This document shows, piece after piece, positions 7,220 to 14,756 of a stretch of DNA of 32,249 bases (within the stretch, counting starts at the first letter, position 1; every line of letters starts with the position of its first letter). The stretch spans positions 1 through 32,249 of the IMG/VR virus record IMGVR_UViG_3300044638_001935, one strand, 5' to 3'. Made by a program: the position numbers and the translations under genes. The notes below the pieces were generated by a model. The model ran no database searches, was not told where the DNA came from, and saw only the letters and a list, made by a program, of their open reading frames with translations. This DNA comes from a virus.

Positions 7220-7438
7220 TTATTCGTTACAATATTGCTGACTTTCGTGATAATCAATGTCGCTTTGTTCGTCACGTTCCCATTCGATTGTTTGGGTTAT
7301 GTACCACGACCATCCCTTTTCCCATTCTTTGAAGTCATCGGAGTTCAATTCAAAAGGATTTTCGCCTTCGGTTTCGTAGTAATTAAACTGCTGACTGGCT
7401 ATCCAGCCCATTTCAAAAGGTGTTTTTGTGTTTTCCAT
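7220..7438 (-). CDS. Small RMF-like protein, first gene of the leftward arm
   Basis: The 72-residue acidic protein contains FEMGWIASQQF and NPFELNSDDFKEWEKGW. The pattern of an early GW/A segment, NPF, then W-x-x-GW resembles ribosome modulation factor-like (RMF/CrpP) small proteins common in phages. It is first behind the leftward promoter at the divergent region, so it is expected to be an early gene. The family resemblance is weak and no activity is claimed. Confidence 0.6.
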   Translation of the reverse strand: MENTKTPFEMGWIASQQFNYYETEGENPFELNSDDFKEWEKGWSWYITQTIEWERDEQSDIDYHESQQYCNE

Positions 7439-7549
7439 GCTGCAAATATAATATACTTTTCTATACTTGCAATACTTTTTGTTAAATTATTTTTGTTAAA
7501 GTTATCCACAATTTAATAAAATAGACCTTTTACGAATAAACTTTGTCGC
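7439..7549. other. Divergent AT-rich region, candidate replication origin
   Basis: This 111-base gap separates the leftward and rightward arms. It is strongly AT-rich and holds a perfect DnaA box, TTATCCACA at 7502-7510, next to an AT-rich run. The phage encodes a DnaA domain IV protein. On the rightward side AAACTTTG (7538-7545), 4 bases before the ATG at 7550, resembles a weak -7 box with the same spacing as the leftward promoters. Confidence 0.55.
7443..7472 (-). promoter_or_regulatory. Main leftward promoter
   Basis: Minus-strand TTG (complement 7470-7472), 19-base spacer, TATATTTG (complement 7443-7450), 4 bases before the ATG at 7438. It lies in the divergent intergenic region and is the best candidate to drive the replication arm. 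Confidence 0.8.
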
Positions 7550-7825
7550 ATGAAAGTTTATGCAGTAGTAGTTGAAACCGATGAACATGATGAATTATTG
7601 TATCAAATCGTTGGAATTTACAAAAACGAAGACGATGCCAATGATAAACTTGCAGATATTATGCAGGACATAGAAGCATACGCAAAAACGTATATTGAAA
7701 AACAACCAAATGAAAGTTATGAAGATTTTGATAAAAGACACCGTTTGTATTCAGATAACTTTCCACACAAAATAGGTTATGATTGGGTTGATGTATGCTA
7801 TGTGAAAGAGTTTGACCTGCTGTGA
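7550..7825 (+). CDS. Hypothetical acidic protein, first rightward gene
   Basis: The 91-residue protein starts with a beta segment (MKVYAVVVETDEHDELLYQIVGIYKNEDDAND), followed by a charged helical region and a C-terminal YVKEFDLL strand. This looks like a small alpha/beta fold, but I recognise no family. Its stop overlaps the GTG of the HNH gene. As first gene of the rightward arm it may be early expressed. Confidence 0.7.
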   Translation: MKVYAVVVETDEHDELLYQIVGIYKNEDDANDKLADIMQDIEAYAKTYIEKQPNESYEDFDKRHRLYSDNFPHKIGYDWVDVCYVKEFDLL

Positions 7826-8091
7826 AAAAACACACCAAAGTTTACCTTAACCATTTCGGCTATGACAAGACCGATTTCATCCCTTGCGAGGTATGTGGCG
7901 CACAAGCTGTGGACATTCACCATATCGAAGCCCGGGGGATGGGTGGAAGCAAACACGCTGATGTAATTGAAAACCTGATGGCATTGTGCAGACGTGACCA
8001 TGCCCGGTATGGGGATAACAAGTCATTCAAAGACTGGCTGAAAAAAGTTCACGCCCTTAAACTTGAACAGGCGCACCGAGATACTGATTGA
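7822..8091 (+). CDS. HNH endonuclease-like protein
   Basis: Starting at GTG 7822, overlapping the previous stop (GTGA), the 89-residue product has CEVC (22-25), DIHHIEARGMGGS (31-43) and LMALCRRDH (52-60). These are the HNH catalytic histidine region framed by a likely C2-CH zinc site. Small HNH proteins in phages can be homing-type nickases or can assist terminase in packaging; this one is about 5 kb from the terminase genes, so either is possible. The next gene begins inside it. Confidence 0.8.
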   Translation: MKKHTKVYLNHFGYDKTDFIPCEVCGAQAVDIHHIEARGMGGSKHADVIENLMALCRRDHARYGDNKSFKDWLKKVHALKLEQAHRDTD

Positions 8092-8596
8092 GTTAGCCAA
8101 TTCCAAGTGGCTTCCTGACTTCTGTAACAAAATAGGGTCTCATGTCGCTGCCGACCTACAACAACACTTGCTTTTAATCTGCTGTGAAATGGATGCCGAT
8201 CGCCTGATACAACTGCACCAAAGTAATGGACTGGTTTACTACCTTGTCCGTGTGGGTTGCAATGCGGTAAACGGAAACAGATACACAAAGTTTTATCGTG
8301 ACTTTCTACGCACTACCGAAACCTTGCCCGAAAATTACGATGAGGAAGCAGAGGACTATGACGAAACACACATCAGGCGCAAACAGGAAGCGGTGGAGTC
8401 TGTCAATTTCAAAGAGGTGGCAAACCATTTTAACCGGAGTGAGTGGTATGTGGTAAAGTTATGGCAGTTGTGGGAAGATAAACAGAGCATGGCAATGATT
8501 GCCCGTGACACCAAAATCAATTACCGGGAGATAAGCCAAATAATCAACGCAATCAAAACACAAATCAAAGAAAAATATAATGAATACGATGACTGA
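8063..8596 (+). CDS. Sigma-70-like / helix-turn-helix regulatory protein
   Basis: The frame is closed upstream at 8041 and contains no ATG until residue 43, so TTG at 8063 is the likely start, giving 177 residues. Residues 24-80 (AADLQQHLLLICCEMDADRLIQL and LVYYLVRVGCNAV) resemble a sigma region 2-like helical core, and 137-170 (KQSMAMIARDTKINYREISQIINAIKTQI) a region 4-like helix-turn-helix. Such proteins could redirect host RNA polymerase to phage late promoters. Homology is by eye only, so treat it as a sigma-like DNA-binding protein. Confidence 0.6.
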   Translation: MNRRTEILIELANSKWLPDFCNKIGSHVAADLQQHLLLICCEMDADRLIQLHQSNGLVYYLVRVGCNAVNGNRYTKFYRDFLRTTETLPENYDEEAEDYDETHIRRKQEAVESVNFKEVANHFNRSEWYVVKLWQLWEDKQSMAMIARDTKINYREISQIINAIKTQIKEKYNEYDD

Positions 8597-8834
8597 CATT
8601 TTGGGAGTGGCGGCACTTTGTGTCCTGCTATCCCGGTACTTCTTTCCCCCGATGATTTCATTCGTGTATGCGCTTGACAGCCGCTATCGCAAAACAATCA
8701 AACCTTTTGAATGCGGTTTCTGCCTATCGTGGTGGGTGGGGCTGGTATGGTTTACAGTTGAATTTGGATTGTATGGTATAATTTATGGTGCATTATGTGC
8801 TATCTTTGGAGCATTAATTGACCGATACCTATGA
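8580..8834 (+). CDS. Small membrane protein with CGFC motif
   Basis: The 84-residue protein has hydrophobic segments at about 6-26, 46-62 and 64-80 and a conserved-looking FECGFCLSWWVGL (about 43-55). The CxxC-x-S-W-W arrangement beside a membrane helix resembles DUF1360-like phage membrane proteins. It overlaps the gene upstream by 17 bases and the next by 4. Role unknown. Confidence 0.7.
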   Translation: MNTMTDILGVAALCVLLSRYFFPPMISFVYALDSRYRKTIKPFECGFCLSWWVGLVWFTVEFGLYGIIYGALCAIFGALIDRYL

Positions 8835-8917
8835 CACTAATTGAAATCACATTGACTGGCATCGCTATGGGGGTTGTTTTACCCTGTGTTTGTTACTTTA
8901 TAATGACTCGTATATGA
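8831..8917 (+). CDS. 28-residue single-helix membrane peptide
   Basis: The ATG at 8831 overlaps the preceding stop (ATGA) and its own TGA (8915-8917) overlaps the next ATG in the same way. The product is one hydrophobic helix (ITLTGIAMGVVLPCVCYFIM) with a short polar end. The double ATGA coupling in a tightly packed operon is strong evidence of a real gene despite its size. Function unknown. Confidence 0.6.
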   Translation: MTLIEITLTGIAMGVVLPCVCYFIMTRI

Positions 8918-9120
8918 CACCTGAACAACGCAGTCTTTGCCTTGACTTGAAGTCGCACATTGAGAGAATAAACAAGACCGGCACTTACTCACTTGAAGCT
9001 GGGTACTATGCCAAACTGAACGAGGTACATAGGCAGTTGTACGGACAACCATTCCCAGCTTGTCGCAGTTGTATGTTTGACGCTTTGAAAAGATTATATC
9101 GGGAGGCCCTGAATGGTTAG
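8914..9120 (+). CDS. Hypothetical protein with CRSC motif
   Basis: Start at ATG 8914, coupled to the preceding tiny gene; a longer frame from 8890 would run through that gene and is less likely. The 68-residue product is helical and charged, with FPACRSCMFDALKRLY (about 48-63), a single CxxC. No family is recognised. Confidence 0.7.
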   Translation: MTPEQRSLCLDLKSHIERINKTGTYSLEAGYYAKLNEVHRQLYGQPFPACRSCMFDALKRLYREALNG

Positions 9121-9874
9121 TATTATTCATGGCGGCAACGCAGGGGATTTGATATATGCACTCCCGGCAATGAGAGCAGCATCTCGGTTGCACGATAGCA
9201 AGGTTCACTTATATTTACAGGTGGATGTACCAGCGCAATACAATTTCAATCACCCAATGGGTAAGGTGCAAATGAATTTAAAGATGGCACAGATGCTCGT
9301 GCCGTTGCTGATGTCTACGGATTTCATAGGCAAATGCACAATCACGGATGAAGCCGCAAAATGCGACTACAATTTTAACCTATTCAGGAAGTTTCACAAT
9401 TACACTGGACATATCTCCCAGTGGTATTTTCATATCTACCCAGAACTGACCTGCAACCTTGCCGAGCCGATACACTTTGATGTGTGGCAATTAGGCAACC
9501 ACCAAATTATTTTGAACCGAACAGCCCGTTATCACAACCCTACTTTTGATTATTCCATCCTGCGCAGGTATCAGGATAAGATAAAATTTGTAGGGCTTGC
9601 CGATGAATACCGCATCATTTCTGCCAAGCTGCCCGACATTTCTCACATCGAAGTAAAAGACTTTGCGGAATTGTGCGGCATCATAAAGGGCTGTGAGTTA
9701 TTTGTCGGAAACCAGTCAATGGCCTATGCAATATCCGAGGTCATGAAACACCCACGAGTAGTTGAAATCTGCCCGACTGCGCACAACGTCATCCCAACGG
9801 GCGACAATGGCTATGGTGCATGGACAATTATGAACCTGACCCAGATACTAAAATCAAAATATGAGCAAAACTAA
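9113..9874 (+). CDS. GT9-like (heptosyltransferase-fold) glycosyltransferase
   Basis: GGAGG lies 6 bases before the ATG. The 253-residue protein opens with IIHGGNAGDLIYALPAMRA, the GDxIxxxPxxR signature of ADP-heptose:LPS heptosyltransferases, and its C-terminal half has CELFVGNQSMAYAISEVM and PRVVEICP, the family's nucleotide-sugar binding region. At 253 residues it is shorter than bacterial GT9 enzymes (about 320-350). It heads a sugar/methyl cassette; the target (virion proteins, phage DNA or host surface glycans) cannot be told. Confidence 0.75.
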   Translation: MVSIIHGGNAGDLIYALPAMRAASRLHDSKVHLYLQVDVPAQYNFNHPMGKVQMNLKMAQMLVPLLMSTDFIGKCTITDEAAKCDYNFNLFRKFHNYTGHISQWYFHIYPELTCNLAEPIHFDVWQLGNHQIILNRTARYHNPTFDYSILRRYQDKIKFVGLADEYRIISAKLPDISHIEVKDFAELCGIIKGCELFVGNQSMAYAISEVMKHPRVVEICPTAHNVIPTGDNGYGAWTIMNLTQILKSKYEQN

Positions 9875-10475
9875 ATCACCCATTACCGGGAAGGTAGCTA
9901 AAAAGGCATTTATCAAAGGTGGGGTGCAATACTACACTGACGAACTGAATAACATCTTCTGCAAAAAACTTGACCAATCAGGCATGGTGGGCGGTGGCAA
10001 TGAAGATACTCGCAACACCGATGAGATGAACCTTGTAAGAATGTATCGCATACAGAAAATATCAGGAAAGGATAACCCCACCATTTTAGATTACGGCTGC
10101 GGCACTGGTTTAATGGTTACATTCATGCAGGATGCTGGTATTGACTGCGATGGTTACGACCCATATAACGGATATTATGCAGATGTTTTATCCCTTAAAA
10201 AGGACTATGATGTCATTGTGCTGACCGAGGTAATCGAACACCTGACCGCACCATTTGCCGAGTTGGCCGAAATAAAAGAGTTCTGCCACCCCGGTAGTAA
10301 GGTAATGATTGAAACATCATTTGCAGATTGGCTGACCGAACATGACGCATACATTGAGCCAAAGGTAGGACATTGCACAATTTTCAGCCATGCAGGGCTT
10401 GACCATTTGATGCAGCAGTTTGGTTTCACTCCTGACAATCACATAAACCGCAACGTGAGAATATACTCTGCATGA
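9861..10475 (+). CDS. SAM-dependent methyltransferase
   Basis: The 204-residue protein has class I methyltransferase motif I (ILDYGCGTGLMV, about 74-85), an acidic end of strand 2 (CDGYDPYNGYY), and motif IV-like VLTEVIEHL (about 116-124), typical of small-molecule or sugar methyltransferases of the UbiG/type 11-12 group. Residues 1-60 form a distinct N-terminal part. No DNA-methylase motif (DPPY/NPPY) is seen. Lying between two glycosyltransferases, it may methylate a sugar they transfer. Overlaps both neighbours. Confidence 0.8.
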   Translation: MSKTKSPITGKVAKKAFIKGGVQYYTDELNNIFCKKLDQSGMVGGGNEDTRNTDEMNLVRMYRIQKISGKDNPTILDYGCGTGLMVTFMQDAGIDCDGYDPYNGYYADVLSLKKDYDVIVLTEVIEHLTAPFAELAEIKEFCHPGSKVMIETSFADWLTEHDAYIEPKVGHCTIFSHAGLDHLMQQFGFTPDNHINRNVRIYSA

Positions 10476-11212
10476 TAATTTGGGACTGGCATATTGACGA
10501 ATATGAACGGGTGAATTTCTTTTGTCCCGGTCAAAGGCATATTGGTAATGATTACCCAGATGTGTCACAAATCATTGCCTGTCCCGATGTGCCACAAATC
10601 AATAGACTTGACCGACAAAGGACTATAATTTATCCATGTGTGCAAGATACTTCCGCAATCACTGCACTGGGTTTTAAATATGCATTCACAAAAGACACCA
10701 CCCAAAAATGGGATGGCGAGTCAATTATCTTGCCCCCTGTATTTGAGCCGCAAAAACCACAGGAAAAAACACAGGATGCAGTCACCATTATTCACTACTA
10801 TTCACAAAGGGATTACGCAAACTATCAAATTACCAAAAACCTGAATATTCCTATTTATGGACTTGATGACAATCCATGTCACGATGTACAGGGAATGTTG
10901 GCAAAGACCAAATTCCTTGTCCACTTCAAACATTTGGGATATCTGTGCAACGTGGTGTTGAAATCAATGATGAACGGAACAATCCCAATCATGGACAAAA
11001 AGTCATTTGAATTAGGTTATAGCGACTATTTACAACCCGATGTGTCTTGTATTGTGGTCAATGACCATGACGATGTGAAAAAGATTTTAACCATGTCGGA
11101 TGCAACCCGTGAAGATTACATCAAAGCAATGAATGAAAGCATGGCAAAAGTTATGGCAACCTATCCCGAAGTAAAACAAAAAGCAAAGCAGTTTGTCAAT
11201 GCAGTGGGTTAA
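10472..11212 (+). CDS. GT-B-like glycosyltransferase (divergent)
   Basis: The 246-residue protein has a C-terminal half resembling the donor-binding domain of GT4 enzymes: VQGMLAKTKFLVHFKHLGYLCNVVLKSMMNGTIPIM (about 147-182) and SCIVVNDHDDVKKIL. The N-terminal domain is short and unusual (IIWDWHIDEYERVNFFCPGQR). The start overlaps the methyltransferase stop (ATGA). It is probably the third enzyme of the cassette; donor and acceptor are unknown, and the assignment rests on the pattern of one domain only. Confidence 0.55.
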   Translation: MIIWDWHIDEYERVNFFCPGQRHIGNDYPDVSQIIACPDVPQINRLDRQRTIIYPCVQDTSAITALGFKYAFTKDTTQKWDGESIILPPVFEPQKPQEKTQDAVTIIHYYSQRDYANYQITKNLNIPIYGLDDNPCHDVQGMLAKTKFLVHFKHLGYLCNVVLKSMMNGTIPIMDKKSFELGYSDYLQPDVSCIVVNDHDDVKKILTMSDATREDYIKAMNESMAKVMATYPEVKQKAKQFVNAVG

Positions 11213-11618
11213 GCTCATAGATATTCACCCCAACCCGAACAATCCTCGGACAATCAATGCGGATAAGTTCGCCAAATTGAAGCGTTCGCTGATTGAGTTT
11301 CCTGAAATGTTGGTTGCACGGCCATTGGTTTGCGTTACTTCCGATTTTGGTGGTTACACAATTTTGGGCGGCAACATGAGATATAAGGCACTTTGCGATA
11401 TCGGAGCGGCAGAAATTCCCATCATATTAGCAGACGAGTGGACAGCCAAACAGCGTGACGAATTTTTGATAAAGGACAACGTATCTTTCGGGGAGTGGAA
11501 CTGGGATGAATTGGCAAACGAATGGGATGCAGAGGAGTTAATCACATGGGGAGTTGACCTACCCGAAATCAAGGATGAACCGGAAGAAAAAGAAATGTGT
11601 CCAACTTGTGGAAAATAG
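11199..11618 (+). CDS. ParB/Srx-like nuclease-domain protein
   Basis: I use ATG 11199 (MQWVKLIDIHPNPNNPRTI); a TTG two codons upstream is possible. The 139-residue protein carries the ParB N-terminal pattern: I-HPNPNNPR, then GGYTILGGNMRYKAL (GGxxRxxA box) and IPIILAD. It ends in MCPTCGK, a CxxC that in related phage proteins often opens a zinc ribbon or methylase part; here it stops there. ParB-like proteins next to terminase genes are common in phages, with nuclease or DNA-binding roles proposed. Confidence 0.8.
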   Translation: MQWVKLIDIHPNPNNPRTINADKFAKLKRSLIEFPEMLVARPLVCVTSDFGGYTILGGNMRYKALCDIGAAEIPIILADEWTAKQRDEFLIKDNVSFGEWNWDELANEWDAEELITWGVDLPEIKDEPEEKEMCPTCGK

Positions 11619-11636
11619 TGAACAAATAGTGAAGAT

Positions 11637-11999
11637 ATGGCAAACGAACAAAACTTAACACCATTCAAAAAAGGCGAGGTTGCCAACCCAAACGGCAGAC
11701 CGAAAAAGTACGTCACTCTACTCAAAGAACAGGGGTACAAACTTGCCGAAATAAACGACACCATTCAGGCGATGTTGTCAATGGACTTGGATGAACTGAA
11801 AGAAGTGTGGCAGAACCCGAAGGCAACGGTGCTCGAAAAGACGATTGCAAACGCTATGCGGAAGTCACTTGAAAAGGGCAGCTTGTATTCCATTGAAACT
11901 TTGTTGAGCAGGGTGTATGGCAAACCAAAGGAAACGGCCGATGTTAACCAGACGGTCACAGGCGAAATCAAAATAACACTTAATTTAGATGGGCAATAA
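11637..11999 (+). CDS. Terminase small subunit-like protein (DUF5681-type N-terminus)
   Basis: The 120-residue protein has the FKKGEVANPNGRPKKY motif (about 10-25) typical of DUF5681/terminase small subunit-like proteins, followed by helices (ATVLEKTIANAMRKSLEKGSLYSIETLLSRVYGKP). Its position upstream of the large terminase gene supports a role in recognising phage DNA for packaging. Three genes intervene before the large subunit. Confidence 0.65.
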   Translation: MANEQNLTPFKKGEVANPNGRPKKYVTLLKEQGYKLAEINDTIQAMLSMDLDELKEVWQNPKATVLEKTIANAMRKSLEKGSLYSIETLLSRVYGKPKETADVNQTVTGEIKITLNLDGQ

Positions 12000-12174
12000 A
12001 CAGACAGCAGTTGAATGGTTGGAAGATAGGTATAGACCAAAGGGCTATCTAACATCCGAAGAATTTGCACAGGCAAAAAAAATGTTTGAGAAACAGATTA
12101 TGGATGCGGTTAACGCCACCATTATTGACGATGACCTGAACGCATACGAATATTTTACAGAGGAATACGAATGA
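11989..12174 (+). CDS. Small acidic protein, paralogue of the 14538 gene
   Basis: The 61-residue product NKQTAVEWLEDRYRPKGYLTSEEFAQAK is clearly homologous to the N-terminal half of the gene at 14538-14756. The two copies flank the GT4-like and terminase genes. This copy lacks the C-terminal YYNxTY motif of the other. The start overlaps the upstream gene by 11 bases. Such proteins are frequent in Bacteroidetes phages; function unknown. Confidence 0.75.
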   Translation: MGNKQTAVEWLEDRYRPKGYLTSEEFAQAKKMFEKQIMDAVNATIIDDDLNAYEYFTEEYE

Positions 12175-12308
12175 AATACACAGCACAAAGAAGGCGGCTA
12201 AAACGCACCAAAGAAAGACGGGAAATCAAACTACGGGTTGCCTGTCTTAAAATCAAGTCACTCGAAATCAGGCGGCTATTTGCAGAAATAAAGGAGATGA
12301 TGAAATGA
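12171..12308 (+). CDS. 45-residue highly basic protein
   Basis: ATG 12171 overlaps the preceding stop and the TGA (12306-12308) overlaps the GT4-like start, so the gene is coupled on both sides. The product is strongly basic and helical (QRRRLKRTKERREIKLR, then KIKSLEIRRL), suggesting nucleic-acid binding or a coiled helix. An AGGAG inside its 3' end serves as the Shine-Dalgarno of the next gene. Confidence 0.6.
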   Translation: MKYTAQRRRLKRTKERREIKLRVACLKIKSLEIRRLFAEIKEMMK

Positions 12309-13363
12309 AAGTGTTAGCCCTATGGGAAGGCATGGGTGGAGTTGAATACCACCGCTTATACACACCCCTGAAACGATTGCAGATTGATTACCCTGATGAC
12401 ATCACCGTCAGCATATCCCAAAACTTTGAACGCAATGGAATACCGCATTTATCTAACTACGACCTTGTCATCTTCAACAGATGGCTGGGAGAGAACCACT
12501 ACGAGATACTCCACTACCTTGCAAAGAACGGAATTAAATACATCGTGGACATCGATGACTATTGGGTACTTCCAAAACACCACCCAACATATAAGTACTT
12601 CCGGGAACACAAATTAAAGCAGCAGATCATCGATGGCATTAGGTATGCCGATGGTGTGACCACGACAACCGATTATTTGGCGCAGAAAATATCCAAGTAC
12701 AACCGCAATGTGCAGGTGCTACCAAATGCACTTGACCTTACAGATGACCAGTGGTTGGCCACACCACAGGAACGGGAGTATTTTACATTTGGCTGGGTTG
12801 GTGGACTTACCCACAGCAACGACATCATGATACTATCCGAGGCCATCGAACGCATCTGCAACGAGCATGACAATGTCCGCTTTGTTTTGTGCGGGTGGAT
12901 GGCAAATAATTACATTTGGGATAGCATCTTGTACAAGTTCAACGGCAACAACCCGGTACTTCGGCCACAGGTATTAGTCAGCCATGCACAGCAGCCCAAC
13001 GAGTACGGCAATTTTTACCGCCTTTTTGATTGTGCCCTTGCACCATTGGAACAAAACGAATGGAATAGCTGCAAGAGTGAGCTGAAAATCATTGAAGCGG
13101 CTGCGTATGGATTGCCCGTGATTGCATCGGGAGTTGAACCATACCTGCAACACCTGAATAATGCAGGGGTGAAGTTCTGCCTGAACACACCAAACGAATG
13201 GTACAATGCCATGAAACAGGCAATGGAAAGCCAACCCGAAGCAAACAAAATCAGGGGGGTTGCCAATCAGGTTTACTGCAATCAACACCACAACCTTGAA
13301 GCCATAAACAAAGACCGATTGGAATTTTATCAATGCACATTAGCTACACCCGGCCATTCGTAA
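12305..13363 (+). CDS. GT4-family glycosyltransferase
   Basis: The 352-residue protein has a two-domain GT-B layout: N-terminal GMGGVEYHRLYTPLKRL and YIVDIDDYW (about 79-87), a hinge with VLPNALDL, then FTFGWVGGLTHSNDI (about 160-174) and the donor-site region CKSELKIIEAAAYGLPVIASGVEPY (about 259-283), the E-x7-E area of GT4 enzymes. It would transfer a sugar from a nucleotide donor. AGGAG precedes the ATG. Its place next to terminase and structural genes favours modification of virion components or host surface, but this is inference. Confidence 0.85.
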   Translation: MKVLALWEGMGGVEYHRLYTPLKRLQIDYPDDITVSISQNFERNGIPHLSNYDLVIFNRWLGENHYEILHYLAKNGIKYIVDIDDYWVLPKHHPTYKYFREHKLKQQIIDGIRYADGVTTTTDYLAQKISKYNRNVQVLPNALDLTDDQWLATPQEREYFTFGWVGGLTHSNDIMILSEAIERICNEHDNVRFVLCGWMANNYIWDSILYKFNGNNPVLRPQVLVSHAQQPNEYGNFYRLFDCALAPLEQNEWNSCKSELKIIEAAAYGLPVIASGVEPYLQHLNNAGVKFCLNTPNEWYNAMKQAMESQPEANKIRGVANQVYCNQHHNLEAINKDRLEFYQCTLATPGHS

Positions 13364-14520
13364 CGGATTACCAACGGGCTATACTTGATAGCCCTGATAG
13401 GTACACCGTGACTGCTGCTGCTACGAAAGTGGGCAAGACAGCCAGTCATATCATTTGGCTATTTGAACAGGCATTGAAGCTAAAAGAAAACCAATCGGTG
13501 TGGTGGGTGGCACCTGTGTATCAACAGGCGGAGATTGCATTCAGGCGGATGCGTAACCAAGTAACCGTGCGTGACTTTTTCAAGGTGAATGAAAGCAAGT
13601 TGCGTTTAACCCTGCCAACCGGGGGGATAATTGAATTTAAGTCCGCAGACAAACCCGACAACCTTTATGGTGATGACGTCTATGCTGCGGTGTTTGATGA
13701 GTTCACACGGGCGAGAGAAGATGCGTGGTATGCGTTGCGTTCTACCCTGACCAAAACCGAAGGCAAGGCAAAGCTAATCGGCAACGTGAAAGGCAAAAAG
13801 AACTGGGGTTATAAGCTATCCGAACGGGCAAGGATGGGTGAGCAGAACTATGGATTTTTTAAGATTACCGCTTATGACGCAGTCAATGCTGGTGTCCTGA
13901 AATTAGAGGAAGTTGAACAGGCCAAACGTGACTTGCCACAGCACATATTCAGTGAGTTGTATTTGGCCGAACCAACCGAGGATGGTAGCAACCCGTTTGG
14001 ATTGAGCTACATTATGCAGTGCATTGCACCGATTTCCACCGCACCTGTTGAGTGGTACGGAATTGACCTTGCAAAGTACAGCGACTACACGGTAATCATT
14101 GGCCTTGACTCCGAATACCGGGTGTGCTATTTTGACCGCTTTCAAAAGGACTGGGCCCAAACCGAACAGCACATCATCAGGGTGGTAGGCAACACCCCTG
14201 CTGCCATAGATAGCACGGGAGTAGGTGACCCGATTGTTGAGAAAATACAACGGCATTGTCCACGTTCCGTTGGGGTGAAGTTCACATCAGTAAGCAAACA
14301 ACAAATGATGGAGCAGTTGACAGCCGATGTCCATGCTGGACTGATTAAGTTTCCCGAAGGCATAATCGCAGATGAGATGCGTAACTTTGAATTTGAACAC
14401 ACGGCAACGGGCCTTCGTTATTCTGCACCATCAGGGTTGCACGATGATGCTGTTTGTGCTTTGGCACTTGCCCGGTATTGCAGCCAAAAGAATAAGAAAG
14501 GGGTATTTGTCATTGTTTAA
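13333..14520 (+). CDS. terL: Terminase large subunit
   Basis: The 395-residue packaging motor has an ATPase domain with Walker A-type AATKVGKTAS (29-38), Walker B VYAAVFDEFT (D122-E123), and SEADK-like substrate contacts. The C-terminal RNase H-like nuclease domain shows GIDLAKYSDYT (D245), AIDSTGVGD (D293) and GLHDDAVCALALA (D371-D372). It pumps DNA into proheads and cuts concatemers. The genome's permuted ends suggest headful packaging. The gene overlaps the GT4-like gene by 31 bases. Confidence 0.93.
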   Translation: MHISYTRPFVTDYQRAILDSPDRYTVTAAATKVGKTASHIIWLFEQALKLKENQSVWWVAPVYQQAEIAFRRMRNQVTVRDFFKVNESKLRLTLPTGGIIEFKSADKPDNLYGDDVYAAVFDEFTRAREDAWYALRSTLTKTEGKAKLIGNVKGKKNWGYKLSERARMGEQNYGFFKITAYDAVNAGVLKLEEVEQAKRDLPQHIFSELYLAEPTEDGSNPFGLSYIMQCIAPISTAPVEWYGIDLAKYSDYTVIIGLDSEYRVCYFDRFQKDWAQTEQHIIRVVGNTPAAIDSTGVGDPIVEKIQRHCPRSVGVKFTSVSKQQMMEQLTADVHAGLIKFPEGIIADEMRNFEFEHTATGLRYSAPSGLHDDAVCALALARYCSQKNKKGVFVIV

Positions 14521-14525
14521 TTTTG

Positions 14526-14533
14526 TATATTTG
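14526..14533 (+). promoter_or_regulatory. -7 box TATATTTG, 4 bases before a start codon
   Basis: The same box and 4-base spacing as the leftward promoters. The -33 element is poor: the nearest TTTG (14506-14509) is only 16 bases upstream, so promoter strength is uncertain. Confidence 0.5.
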
Positions 14534-14537
14534 TAGC

Positions 14538-14756
14538 ATGGAAAACAAACAAACAGCAGTAGAATTTTTGGAAGAAAAATACAGACCAAAGGGCTATATT
14601 ACGGCAGAAGAATTTGCACAAGCCAAAGAAATGGAGAAGGAGCAGATTGAAAATGCTTATCAAGCGGGGCAAGACAATGTAGATTATACTGCATCTTTTG
14701 TTGACGAAAATGGATTAGAAAATTACTACAACAAAACATACGGAGGTAACAAATGA
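14538..14756 (+). CDS. Small acidic protein, paralogue of the 11989 gene
   Basis: The start is ATG 14538 (MENKQTAVEFLEEKYRPKG), supported by the aligned paralogue start and the promoter box 4 bases upstream, rather than TTG 14523. The 72-residue product shares its first half with the 11989 gene and adds EKEQIENAYQAGQD and a C-terminal ENYYNKTYGG. This full form matches a small protein type I often see in Bacteroidetes phages. Function unknown. Confidence 0.75.
   Translation: MENKQTAVEFLEEKYRPKGYITAEEFAQAKEMEKEQIENAYQAGQDNVDYTASFVDENGLENYYNKTYGGNK

Noticed and set aside
8890-8913. Upstream start for the CRSC-motif gene
   Set aside because: It would overlap the 28-residue gene almost fully; ATG 8914 gives ATGA coupling.
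9861-10475. DNA methyltransferase
   Set aside because: No DPPY/NPPY-type catalytic motif; the pattern fits small-molecule or sugar methyltransferases.
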